From Nitrososphaerales archaeon TH526 (GTDB taxonomy: Archaea > Thermoproteota > Nitrososphaeria > Nitrososphaerales > Nitrososphaeraceae): a DNA stretch of 11,077 nt. Location of the stretch: contig JAATVR010000359.1 of NCBI GenBank assembly GCA_014523665.1, forward strand, positions 1 through 11,077, read 5' to 3'. The notes under the pieces were generated by a model. That model was not told where the DNA came from and did not search any database. It saw only the letters and a program-made list of their open reading frames with translations. This document shows positions 1 to 6,762 of the stretch, piece by piece (the stretch's first letter is position 1; each line of letters opens with the position of its first letter). Both the position numbers and the translations under genes were made by a program.

Positions 1-6
1 AACCCG

Positions 7-1422
7 TTAATCCTCCCCATAATTTAAAAGTCGCATACTTATCGGGGATGTTAAAGATATTTCATTGGCAATGTTCTTTCCCATCATTCTTACTGCCTCC
101 GCATTATCATGCGAGTTTGCCATTACCCACATTGCCTTTACCACAGCCGTCTCAGGAGTCATATCTTCGAGGGGCACAACCCCCAATTCGATCAAGTCTC
201 TACCTGTGTCGTAAACTTTCATGTTTGTTCTTCCCCAAATACATTGAGATGTCATGAATATCAATACGCCAGATTTGATGGCTTTTGCGATCTCGGGGAA
301 GAATTTTCTTCCGACATGTCCTAATCCAGTTCCTTCGAGAACGATAGCTCTACTACCAGTCTTGACTTCATATGCAATCAGGTTTGGATCTAATCCAGGA
401 TAATATTTTATGAGAGTAACTCTTGGATCAAACTTCGACTCGACTTCGAAATTATTCTCGAGTCCTTCAGAAATGACTGCATCGTCATTATAGGAACGTT
501 TAGGAATTTCCATTTTAACAAATTGTGACTGAATCTTTAACACCGCATTCTTCACTGTGGCGATAGGCAATCTGTCTATTGATTCGAATGCATCTCGTCG
601 GCTCGTATGATTCTTCCTAACCCTTGTCCCCAAATGACAAGAGATAAAGTCATCGGAGGTGCTCCCGTGCATGGCAATAAATACCCCGGTATATGGAGAT
701 TCTATCGAGAAAATCGTGGCACCTAATAGATTAAGGGCTGCGTCAGAAGAAGGCCTATCCGATGATCTTTGAGATCCGACCAGGACGACCGGAATAGGGA
801 GATTGTGAAGAGCAAAACTCAGTGCGGCCGCGGTATAGTGCATAGTATCAGTACCATGTGAAACTACTATACCTCTAAAGCCTCCACTTCTTACTTTCTC
901 AGCGATCCTGTTAGCGATCAGAGTCCAATGATGAGGTTCAAGATTTTCACTATACTCATTGAACATAAAATCAGCCTCTATAGATGCGTGTTTTCTGAGC
1001 TCAGGTACTGCATCATAGATCTCTGACGCAGACAATGCGGCGCTTACTCCGCCTGTCCTATAGTCTACTTTACTAGCAATAGTGCCGCCGGTGCCAATAA
1101 GTGCGATTTTATGAACAGGCTGAACGTTTTCTTTCCAAATTTGCAGCCTTGGCTTGGCATCATCTACAAGATTTGTAGCAAGTCCTAAATCGTGCCCGGA
1201 TTTACTGACAGACTTTACCTTAGAGGATGAAATTCCTAGATTATATCCGCTCTTTAATTTTAGGACAACATGTTTCTTGTCCATTGATGCATATCTAGGC
1301 ATAAGAGTGCCCTGGAAAGTATCTCCGGTATGTGTAATTACGACTACCCAGTCTCCAGGTGAAACATTTTTGTCATTCATCTCATGCTTAGAATCGGGTA
1401 CATTATTTTTTAGGTCCCTCAT
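7..1422 (-). CDS. gatD: Glutamyl-tRNA(Gln) amidotransferase subunit D (asparaginase-like subunit of GatDE)
   Basis: GatD is the ammonia-releasing subunit of the archaeal GatDE complex. It hydrolyses glutamine so that GatE can convert Glu-tRNA(Gln) to Gln-tRNA(Gln) in the cytoplasm. The 471-residue product has an N-terminal small beta domain (about residues 15-75) and then an L-asparaginase fold. The nucleophile motif GTGGTIAS lies at 110-117 (Thr114 by analogy with asparaginases), and the second catalytic cluster HGTDT at 189-193 supplies Thr191 and Asp192. Lys270 in GTRVRK fits the catalytic lysine of the family. The length is slightly above the usual ~430-450. The frame is complete, with a TAA stop at 7-9. 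Met15 is an alternative start, but a TATA-like element about 23 bases upstream favours the ATG at 1422 with little or no leader. gatE is not in the window; if present it would lie beyond the left edge. Confidence 0.95.
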   Translation of the reverse strand: MRDLKNNVPDSKHEMNDKNVSPGDWVVVITHTGDTFQGTLMPRYASMDKKHVVLKLKSGYNLGISSSKVKSVSKSGHDLGLATNLVDDAKPRLQIWKENVQPVHKIALIGTGGTIASKVDYRTGGVSAALSASEIYDAVPELRKHASIEADFMFNEYSENLEPHHWTLIANRIAEKVRSGGFRGIVVSHGTDTMHYTAAALSFALHNLPIPVVLVGSQRSSDRPSSDAALNLLGATIFSIESPYTGVFIAMHGSTSDDFISCHLGTRVRKNHTSRRDAFESIDRLPIATVKNAVLKIQSQFVKMEIPKRSYNDDAVISEGLENNFEVESKFDPRVTLIKYYPGLDPNLIAYEVKTGSRAIVLEGTGLGHVGRKFFPEIAKAIKSGVLIFMTSQCIWGRTNMKVYDTGRDLIELGVVPLEDMTPETAVVKAMWVMANSHDNAEAVRMMGKNIANEISLTSPISMRLLNYGED

Positions 1423-1763
1423 CCTATCTTACCCACAACGATTTTAAGTAATTCCTCCATGTTAAAGGGTATTAACTGTTTGGGGAAACGCCCAAAGGGA
1501 TAGTGCAGACCACGTTCCACATTCTTGTTTGTGTTTTTTATGACGTAAGTTGGATGTGCATGCAGTGAAACCTGATTCAAGAGCGAAGGCCTAGACTTTG
1601 TATTTTGAATCTGAGCCATATTTCTCAGAAAATACGCGGTCATTAGTTCATGGAACGATTCATTCTGACGAAACAGGAGACTTGTATGATTGAAGAATCT
1701 TATGAACGAATAGAACTGTAAATCATGTTGCCATTTATCTAATTCTCATAAGCTCCTTCTAAT
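1423..1763. other. Intergenic stretch between gatD and the small hypothetical gene
   Basis: About 340 bases with no gene I can defend. A 74-codon minus-strand reading frame (1419-1643) overlaps the gatD start by four bases. Its composition is unremarkable, it resembles no family I know, and the gatD promoter candidate lies inside its 3' end. I see no RNA gene or clear repeat here. Confidence 0.5.
1442..1448 (-). promoter_or_regulatory. TATA-like element ahead of gatD
   Basis: On the minus strand this reads CTTAAAA, centred about 23 bases upstream of the gatD ATG. The spacing suits a leaderless or very short-leader archaeal promoter. The match is short and the region is fairly AT-rich. Confidence 0.35.
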
Positions 1764-2162
1764 CTACTCTTGAATAATCTTGATACTCCTGACCTCAAAC
1801 AACTCAAGTATTGCGTTTTCAATATCTGTTGTAGTAATTTTTCCGTAGTCCCATGCATCTACGAATTCCTTGAATTGCTTCTCGAGACCAACTGCGATAT
1901 CCTGGAAATCTATCATCTCATTTGATGTTATTGGAAGCTTATAGCCTTTGGCGATCATTATTGGACACCTCTTGTCACCACCTATTGGAAAATACCAAGC
2001 ATTCTTTGCAAACTCATATGATCCTGTTGAAATCACATTGTACATGCGCATCAGCTCTTCATTTGTTAGCTTGCCTAAATCATCAAACCATGGACCATAG
2101 GGCGCTTTTGGCGGACTATTCTTCGCTATAAAGTCTTTTTCCCTCTTGCGAACAGGAAACAA
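1764..2162 (-). CDS. Small hypothetical protein, TTG start
   Basis: I do not recognise this 132-residue protein. It is soluble in character, with no signal peptide, membrane segment or cysteine-rich motif. The N-terminal ~25 residues are basic and proline-rich (Lys/Arg early, then SPPKAPYGPW at about 16-25). A mixed middle section follows, then a likely helical, acidic C-terminus (about 85-132). The frame opens with TTG at 2162, because a TGA in frame just upstream blocks extension and the first ATG is only at about codon 38. A nearby ATG at 2169 is out of frame and soon stops. A TATA-like element centred about 26 bases upstream supports a leaderless start at the TTG. The balanced, protein-like composition argues for a real gene, probably lineage-specific. 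A frameshift near the N-terminus cannot be excluded. Confidence 0.6.
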   Translation of the reverse strand: MFPVRKREKDFIAKNSPPKAPYGPWFDDLGKLTNEELMRMYNVISTGSYEFAKNAWYFPIGGDKRCPIMIAKGYKLPITSNEMIDFQDIAVGLEKQFKEFVDAWDYGKITTTDIENAILELFEVRSIKIIQE

Positions 2163-2184
2163 TGATCATAATAAGATCGTTGAC

Positions 2185-2192
2185 ATATTAAA
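2185..2192 (-). promoter_or_regulatory. TATA-like element ahead of the small hypothetical gene
   Basis: On the minus strand the element reads TTTAATAT, centred about 26 bases upstream of the TTG at 2162. This distance would place the transcript start at, or within a base or two of, the TTG, implying a leaderless message. Confidence 0.45.
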
Positions 2193-2614
2193 GTAAATTG
2201 TTTTACTTGCTATATTTTTATCTTTACCCTAATCTAGCGCTTTGCCTCTATGATGCTCTATATATTGGTAAGACCTGTAAATCTTTTTATGGTGGGGAAG
2301 AATTGCTCAGACTTTCCTCATTTCAATTTCAAGTGTTTTATAATAAATATCACAATAGGCAGACAACAAAAACTGATCTTCTAGTAAACCAACACCAGAT
2401 TAGATTCCTTATCAAGAATAGTCAAATCTAGCTACGATTAATCCACATTACGTGAAAAATTAAAATGCATGTATTCATGCCTTGTTCTCGAACGAGCGCC
2501 ACTTCCGGATCCATTGGATTCCATATTTGAAAACCGATTCGAAAAAGAACATCGGTACACTTGGACACGAATTTGCTGCCTATCTTTTCGATAAACTACT
2601 ACTAACTATGTTCC

Positions 2615-2620
2615 TTTAAA
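2615..2620 (+). promoter_or_regulatory. TATA-box-like element for nadM
   Basis: TTTAAA, centred about 32 bases ahead of the nadM ATG. This predicts a transcript start roughly five bases before the start codon. Confidence 0.45.
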
Positions 2621-2649
2621 TTGGACCTACATCTACGGGGTAATAGACT

Positions 2650-3213
2650 ATGGCGATATCAAGAGGAATTCTTGTAGGAAGGTTCCAACCATTCCACTTG
2701 GGCCATTTGTCGGCAGTGAGAGATGCGTCCAGAGAAGTAGACGAATTGGTCATAGTGATTGGGAGTTCTCAAAAAAGCCATGAATTTAGAAATCCATTCA
2801 CAGCTGGGGAGCGCATAGAGATGATCCGCGAGACTCTTATCATGGAGCAAGAAATCGATGAACATAGGATTATGTTGATCCCAGTACCTGATACCGATAT
2901 CCATCAACTCTGGACATATCAGATAGATTTACTTGTGCCAAGATATGACAGGGTATTTACAAATGATCCCTTCACCACCTACCTTTTCACTGAAAGGGGA
3001 GTAAGCGTAGTGCAACCACGGCTACATAGGAGGAGAGATCTTTCAGCCACTAAGGTTAGACATTGGATGGTAATGGACAGAGACTGGCAGAGCCTTGTTT
3101 CTCGCAGAACGGCTGAATTCATAGGAACTATAAGCGGTGTGAGGCGAGTCAAATCTTTATTTCAGCAGCACGATTTAAATTCTCAGATTTACAAACATCA
3201 GCATAAGTCATAG
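2650..3213 (+). CDS. nadM: Nicotinamide-nucleotide adenylyltransferase, archaeal type
   Basis: This enzyme joins NMN and ATP to give NAD+ and pyrophosphate, the last common step of NAD synthesis. The 187-residue protein opens with the nucleotidyltransferase signature GRFQPFHLGH (10-19), whose HxGH histidines (His16, His19) bind ATP phosphates. Next comes GSSQKSHEFRNPFTAGERI (38-56), typical of archaeal NMN adenylyltransferases. The C-terminal ATP-binding motif is LSATKVR (131-137), the local form of ISxTxxR. It is somewhat longer than the usual ~170 residues because of a basic, His/Gln-rich tail after about residue 165. In-frame TAA and TAG codons lie just before the ATG, so this start is firm. 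It stands alone between long spacers, with its own TATA element and no Shine-Dalgarno sequence. Confidence 0.93.
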   Translation: MAISRGILVGRFQPFHLGHLSAVRDASREVDELVIVIGSSQKSHEFRNPFTAGERIEMIRETLIMEQEIDEHRIMLIPVPDTDIHQLWTYQIDLLVPRYDRVFTNDPFTTYLFTERGVSVVQPRLHRRRDLSATKVRHWMVMDRDWQSLVSRRTAEFIGTISGVRRVKSLFQQHDLNSQIYKHQHKS

Positions 3214-3594
3214 ACTCAACAAGATCTCAGCTCCTAAACTGCGTGTAGATCTAATACGCATGCCTTCTCATTGTCAGATGCCCCATTGATATCTATAGAG
3301 CATCTACTCACCGCATCCCCTTGCTGTATTTCGACAAGATTTCACACTTATTCGTCTCTGAGAGATCTGCCGCAAGCTTAATTCTATTCGCCTTGGCAGT
3401 CCGCATTCATAGGATTTGATCAGTCGCTTTTGGCTTGGGACGAGAAAAATTATCGATTTCTGTATGACGTGATCAATGTTCTCCCTCGAACTGTATCATA
3501 CTTGAGGCCTATCTATCTACCTTCCACGTTTCACAACTCTTTTTAATTACCTCCTCTCTGGGAGAACAACATGAACTCAGTAATCAGCAACGAT
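3214..3594. other. Spacer between nadM and the convergent dehydrogenase gene
   Basis: About 380 bases between two convergent genes. I see no open frame of note, no tRNA-like cloverleaf and no clear repeat. A T-rich tract (CTCTTTTTAATT) near 3536-3547 could end plus-strand transcription, but it lies over 300 bases past nadM. Confidence 0.5.
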
Positions 3595-4713
3595 TTAAAA
3601 AGAATTTATTACCACGCGTAAGCCCAACAATTCTTCAGTTATTTCAAGCGCCTTGTATATTTCGTCAAGCTTACACCGATGAGTAATGATTGTCGAAAGG
3701 TTTATTCCCCGTTTTTCAGCAGCAAGTTCAATTGATTCGCGAATCAGTTTAGGCGTAGCACTGAAGCTCCCAATAAGTGCAATCTGATTGTAATGAACCC
3801 AGTTGGGATCTAGTTGAAAACTCGGATGCCTCGGCATACCTGCGAAGATATTGATAATAGAATTCTTAGAGGCGATTCCAGCAGCGACCTCGAACGCATC
3901 TGGATTCGGAGTGGCAATTATCGATACACTTGTCCCTTTTCCATCAGTTAGGTCTAACACCTCTTTGATAACAGAAGTTGGTGAGTCTTTATTCTCTTCG
4001 AGCTCGATCACAAAATCGGCCCCCATGTTTTTTGCAGACTGCAATCGATGCTTTACTCGTCCGACGACTATAGTTCTGGCACCATAAAGATATTTTGCTA
4101 GCTGCAAGTGAATGAGCCCTATTGGTCCGTCTCCAAGTATCACAAAGGTTTTACGTTCCACTACATCATTACTGAAGGAATTAATGCGCTTAAAGCCGTT
4201 AAGGCAGCATGCGAGAGGCTCAATCAATGTCGATTCCTCATTGGTAAGTGAATTAGGTAATGGGATGAGTCCTCCAATTTTCAGCGTATTGTTTGGAATA
4301 CGTACGAATTCGGCAAATCCTCCATCAATTGAAGAGCCGATTTCTCCGAGGTGAGTGCATAGGTTGTACTGTCCGCTATCACAATACATACAATTCAAAC
4401 AAGGTACAACAGGTGAAAGTACCACTCGTGTGCCTTCAACCAGATCAAGTTTGTAAGCGTTCTCATTCAGACCAGTATGAGATATGGGGATATTGGGAGA
4501 TTCCATGAGTTCCCCACAAATTTCGTGCCCTAGGACAACTGGGGCCCGAACTTTAGTATGTCCATTTCTATAGACGTTTACATCATATCCGCAAACTGCG
4601 CATGCGTTCATTCTCACCAAAATCTCTTTTCCTTCATTGTTACCAGAGGAAGAAGCACTGTTCCTTTCTTCTATTGAAATATTATTTGGAGAGTAGAAAA
4701 CCGCGGCACGCAT
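3595..4713 (-). CDS. Zinc-dependent medium-chain alcohol/polyol dehydrogenase
   Basis: A 372-residue NAD(P)-dependent oxidoreductase of the medium-chain dehydrogenase/reductase family. Counting from the ATG at 4713, the catalytic zinc ligands are Cys41 (CGYD), His63-Glu64 (LGHE) and probably Glu165 (IEPLAC). The structural zinc lobe is the four-cysteine set Cys105, 108, 111 and 119. The Rossmann motif GDGPIG is at 194-199, followed by a beta-alpha-beta coenzyme domain. The family includes sorbitol, threonine and sugar dehydrogenases, and the substrate cannot be read from sequence. The frame is open upstream to an ATG at 4800, but the family N-terminus begins at MRAAVFYSPN and a TATA-like element lies inside the would-be 29-residue extension. 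I therefore start at 4713. The gene lies 179 bases downstream of the methyltransferase gene on the same strand and appears to have its own promoter. Confidence 0.9.
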   Translation of the reverse strand: MRAAVFYSPNNISIEERNSASSSGNNEGKEILVRMNACAVCGYDVNVYRNGHTKVRAPVVLGHEICGELMESPNIPISHTGLNENAYKLDLVEGTRVVLSPVVPCLNCMYCDSGQYNLCTHLGEIGSSIDGGFAEFVRIPNNTLKIGGLIPLPNSLTNEESTLIEPLACCLNGFKRINSFSNDVVERKTFVILGDGPIGLIHLQLAKYLYGARTIVVGRVKHRLQSAKNMGADFVIELEENKDSPTSVIKEVLDLTDGKGTSVSIIATPNPDAFEVAAGIASKNSIINIFAGMPRHPSFQLDPNWVHYNQIALIGSFSATPKLIRESIELAAEKRGINLSTIITHRCKLDEIYKALEITEELLGLRVVINSF

Positions 4714-4745
4714 GTTACAGCTTTTGATGATGAACCATACCTGGT

Positions 4746-4755
4746 AATATAAAAG
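4746..4755 (-). promoter_or_regulatory. TATA box for the dehydrogenase gene
   Basis: On the minus strand this reads CTTTTATATT, centred about 37 bases before the ATG at 4713. The predicted transcript start is about ten bases before that ATG, which rules against the longer reading frame from 4800. Confidence 0.55.
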
Positions 4756-4892
4756 TTCGGGGTAAACGCAGGAATAAGGAAAGGAAGCTCCTATACTCAA
4801 ATATGCTTTTTATTGCCCAATATTTTATCACTTCTTAGACAGCGAATAAGGATTTACGATAGGTCATATGCTCTGTGAGTAGTGTCATGGCG

Positions 4893-5930
4893 TTATTCCG
4901 AGTTACAGGCTGGGGCATTCTGAACATTCTTCCTTGAAAGTGAGATATTATTGGGATAAAGGTCTATCCCTACAAACCGTCTTTTCAATTTTTTACAAAT
5001 AATTCCTGTGGTCCCTCTGCCCGAGAACGGATCCAGCACCCAATCTCCTTTTTGTGTAGCATATTTGACTATTCTCTCCACCAACTCTTCGGGAAAAATC
5101 GCGAAGTGCTCATTTCCATGATGAGCCTTGGTTGCGATATCCCAAACATTGCCTGGATTTTTACCTCTTGAATTACACACTGCAAAAATAGGATAGTGTT
5201 TGTGATCTCCAATCCTATTTCTCGTGGCATGCCGTTTAAACTTTCGATAACACGTTGGACAATATTTTTCGGGCTCATAACCATATGCTCTTGCTATTTC
5301 ACTTGTAGATGGCAATATTTCTGTCGTTGGAGCAGAACTCCAATTTGCAATCTTTTCCATTATGAGGGCAATCTTTTTTTTGTCTGGCCGAATTGGACTA
5401 AATTGTAACATATTTAGGGGTGGTTCCTTGTTTCGTCCCTCCCTTGCTTCGTTGCCCTTGGATCTGATCAGATCCATATTGGTGAAACAATTACTACGTT
5501 TGGAGAAGAAAAGAACATATTCATAAGCCTGGGAAAAGTTGATTTTAGAACCTGAAGCTAGGTAGTTTCTCTTGTACCAAATGATGTCCTCCCGAAGAAT
5601 GTAACCTTCTTTGACTAAACCCGCAGTTAGTCGATGAGGGATTAAGAGCTTCCCATAATTTCGCCTGGTGTCACCTATTACAACCCACAAACTTCCATCG
5701 TCACGTAAAAGCCTTCTGCATCTTGCAAATAACATGATAAGCCGCTCGACAAATGCGCAATCAGAGGCTTCTCTACCCATCTCCCTAACGTCATCGCCGT
5801 ATTTTCGGTGCTTGTAGTAGGGAGGCGAGGTGACTATAAGCCTATATTTCTTTCTTTGTTCCGGTAACTGTGAGAAACGATCGATAACAGTGTCAGCATC
5901 TCCTTCGACGAAATATGTATACGCCGGCAT
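4893..5930 (-). CDS. Orphan beta-class DNA amino-methyltransferase (N4-cytosine or N6-adenine)
   Basis: A 345-residue S-adenosylmethionine-dependent DNA methyltransferase with permuted (beta-class) motif order. The catalytic motif IV TSPPYY is near the N-terminus (34-39), and the SAM-binding motif I LDPFSGRGTTG is near the C-terminus (299-309), followed by GIDLYP (321-326) whose Asp323 should bind the SAM ribose. TSPPY is most often seen in N4-cytosine enzymes, but N6-adenine is possible. Between them lies a variable region (about 145-255), the probable target-recognition part, with a zinc-knuckle-like set: Cys224, Cys227, histidines at 234, 243 and 245, and Cys252. NVWDI at 261-265 is a common family element. 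A TAG immediately before the ATG fixes the start. No restriction endonuclease gene is in the window, so it may be a solitary regulatory or protective methylase. Its target sequence is unknown. Confidence 0.9.
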   Translation of the reverse strand: MPAYTYFVEGDADTVIDRFSQLPEQRKKYRLIVTSPPYYKHRKYGDDVREMGREASDCAFVERLIMLFARCRRLLRDDGSLWVVIGDTRRNYGKLLIPHRLTAGLVKEGYILREDIIWYKRNYLASGSKINFSQAYEYVLFFSKRSNCFTNMDLIRSKGNEAREGRNKEPPLNMLQFSPIRPDKKKIALIMEKIANWSSAPTTEILPSTSEIARAYGYEPEKYCPTCYRKFKRHATRNRIGDHKHYPIFAVCNSRGKNPGNVWDIATKAHHGNEHFAIFPEELVERIVKYATQKGDWVLDPFSGRGTTGIICKKLKRRFVGIDLYPNNISLSRKNVQNAPACNSE

Positions 5931-6566
5931 CTAAGTTTCTAATGGTTTGCCTAGAAATTCAAGTTATCCTTTCTTATCGAGTCAATTCTAGTAATGAAAT
6001 CAAGTGGAGCTGTGTTATCGAGATCATATTCTAGGATGGGGTTTGTGACGTGGCATTACCTAATGATGCCTTGACGCGAGGTCCAGGTAGAGCTGATTCG
6101 ATACCAAAGCCCAATAAATGCATCTGCCAAATCGCCTTTGACGCCACGCAAATCCGAAGAAGGGGGGTGTAAATCGATAGCCACAAATATCTCGTTTTCC
6201 AGCAAATTTGGCGCCAGCCAAAAATATTGCAGCTGCAACAAGTTGCCCCTCGAACTTGAAGGACCCTAGGTGCATCCTTCCCCCTCGCTTAGTCATAGAC
6301 CTTTACTACTTAAGAAGCATTTTGGATTCTTAATAAATTCAATCCTTTATGTTGTATCGGGATGGCGTGGTCAGTCTCGAAGCTTGTTGATACTAATTCT
6401 TCATGACTTCGTCCAATTTCAGCTAAACCGAAGAAGTGATCTTTGGCCATGTCAAAATGAACAGATAAGAAATTGCTAGCAGAAGCTATTGAAGCTTGAC
6501 CATTCCCTTATGACGTTGATTTCTGAGACAAATAAAGATATATTATCTCATCTCTGATGCATTTTT
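5931..6566. other. Long spacer between the methyltransferase gene and the initiator tRNA
   Basis: About 635 bases. Two overlapping minus-strand frames (6056-6241 and 6060-6296) are the longest open stretches. Neither has a promoter-like element at a sensible place or a recognisable motif. Pieces of each look mildly protein-like, which would fit either chance or a decayed gene. The end near 6536-6545 holds the tRNA promoter candidate. Confidence 0.45.
6536..6545 (+). promoter_or_regulatory. TATA box for the initiator tRNA gene
   Basis: AGATATATTA preceded by an A-rich stretch that could serve as a BRE. It is centred about 26 bases upstream of the first base of the tRNA, the standard archaeal distance. 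Confidence 0.6.
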
Positions 6567-6585
6567 AGCGGGGTGGGGAAGCCAG

Positions 6586-6606
6586 ATCCTCTAAGGAGAA
6601 GGCTAG
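6586..6606 (+). other. tRNA intron 1, D loop (21 bases)
   Basis: Removing these bases joins G6585 to G6607 and gives a normal D loop with adjacent GG. A four-pair helix AGCC (6580-6583) with GGCT (6601-6604) is flanked by bulges AGA (6584-6586) and AGG (6605-6607). Both cuts fall after the second bulge base, as expected for the archaeal splicing endonuclease. The inner hairpin TCCT-CTA-AGGA (6587-6597) is separated from the central helix by GAA on the opposite strand, so this is a relaxed rather than canonical bulge-helix-bulge. The exact borders could shift by one or two bases from sequence alone. Confidence 0.85.
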
Positions 6607-6641
6607 GTTATCCCGGCGGGCTCATAACCCGCAGAGCGGTT

Positions 6642-6671
6642 ACTTGTTACGTTCACACGTACATGCCGTAA
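6642..6671 (+). other. tRNA intron 2, T arm (30 bases)
   Basis: This insertion splits the T stem between its fourth and fifth bases (GGTT|G), and the borders are unique. The central helix is GCGG (6636-6639) with CCGT (6666-6669), including one G-U pair. The flanking bulges are TTA (6640-6642) and AAG (6670-6672), each cut after its second base. Inside, an imperfect stem ends in ACGT-TCAC-ACGT (6649-6660). This is close to a standard bulge-helix-bulge substrate. Confidence 0.9.
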
Positions 6672-6742
6672 GTTCAAATCAACCCCCCGCTATCAAGTTG
6701 TTCACAATATTAACATTGACACATTTGGGCACGATTTGTCTG

Positions 6743-6747
6743 TTTTT
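6743..6747 (+). terminator. Possible T-tract terminator after the tRNA
   Basis: A run of five T on the plus strand about 50 bases past the tRNA and just short of the convergent tiaS stop codon. Archaeal termination often uses such tracts, but this one is short and unsupported by anything else. Confidence 0.25.
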
Positions 6748-6762
6748 CAAACCGAGTCAGAG

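Larger units (their letters stand above)
2163..2649. other. Long spacer between the small hypothetical gene and nadM
   Basis: About 490 bases, AT-rich at 2160-2450, holding divergent promoters at its two ends. A 77-codon plus-strand frame (2198-2431) is low-complexity and looks like chance. A small inverted repeat (GCATG, four-base loop, CATGC) lies at 2467-2480. A minus-strand stretch of about 50 open codons at 2430-2600 has no plausible start and matches nothing I recognise. Confidence 0.5.
6567..6692 (+). tRNA. Initiator tRNA-Met (CAU) with two introns
   Basis: The acceptor strands AGCGGGG (6567-6573) and CCCCGCT (6685-6691) pair fully, with discriminator A6692 and no encoded CCA. The anticodon arm is GCGGG-CTCATAA-CCCGC (6616-6632), with CAT at 6623-6625. 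Initiator identity rests on the A1:U72 end pair and three consecutive G:C pairs at 29-31/39-41, the hallmark that admits a tRNA to the P site. The genomic copy is 126 bases long. Removing 6586-6606 from the D loop and 6642-6671 from the T arm leaves 75 bases with a four-pair D stem, a five-base variable loop and a perfect GGTTG-TTCAAAT-CAACC T arm. Without removal, neither the D arm nor the T arm has normal form. It converges on tiaS, whose known target is the other CAU tRNA, tRNA-Ile2. Confidence 0.93.

Noticed and set aside
1419..1643. 74-codon minus-strand frame overlapping the gatD start by four bases (ATGA)
   Set aside because: The overlap is operon-like, but the sequence resembles no family, lacks a promoter-like element, and contains the gatD TATA candidate in its 3' part. 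Most likely chance.
2198..2431. 77-codon plus-strand frame in the spacer before nadM
   Set aside because: Very AT-rich, Tyr/Leu/Phe-biased low-complexity product with no recognisable motif. It reads like translated non-coding DNA.
2430..2600. Minus-strand stretch of about 50 open codons, considered as a gene remnant
   Set aside because: No start codon in a sensible place, a stop at its upstream end, and no family resemblance. It is short enough to occur by chance.
6001..6300. Possible frameshifted gene remnant on the minus strand, joining parts of three frames
   Set aside because: One frame has a helix-like AAAIFLAGAKFAGK and another VAIDLHPP followed by GVKGDLADAF, loosely like a methyltransferase core. 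Joining them needs at least one indel with no homologue to guide it, so I cannot tell decay from chance.
6567..6692. Identity as elongator tRNA-Met or tRNA-Ile2, which also carry CAU
   Set aside because: The A1:U72 end pair and three G:C pairs at the base of the anticodon stem are initiator features. tRNA-Ile2 and elongator Met lack this combination.
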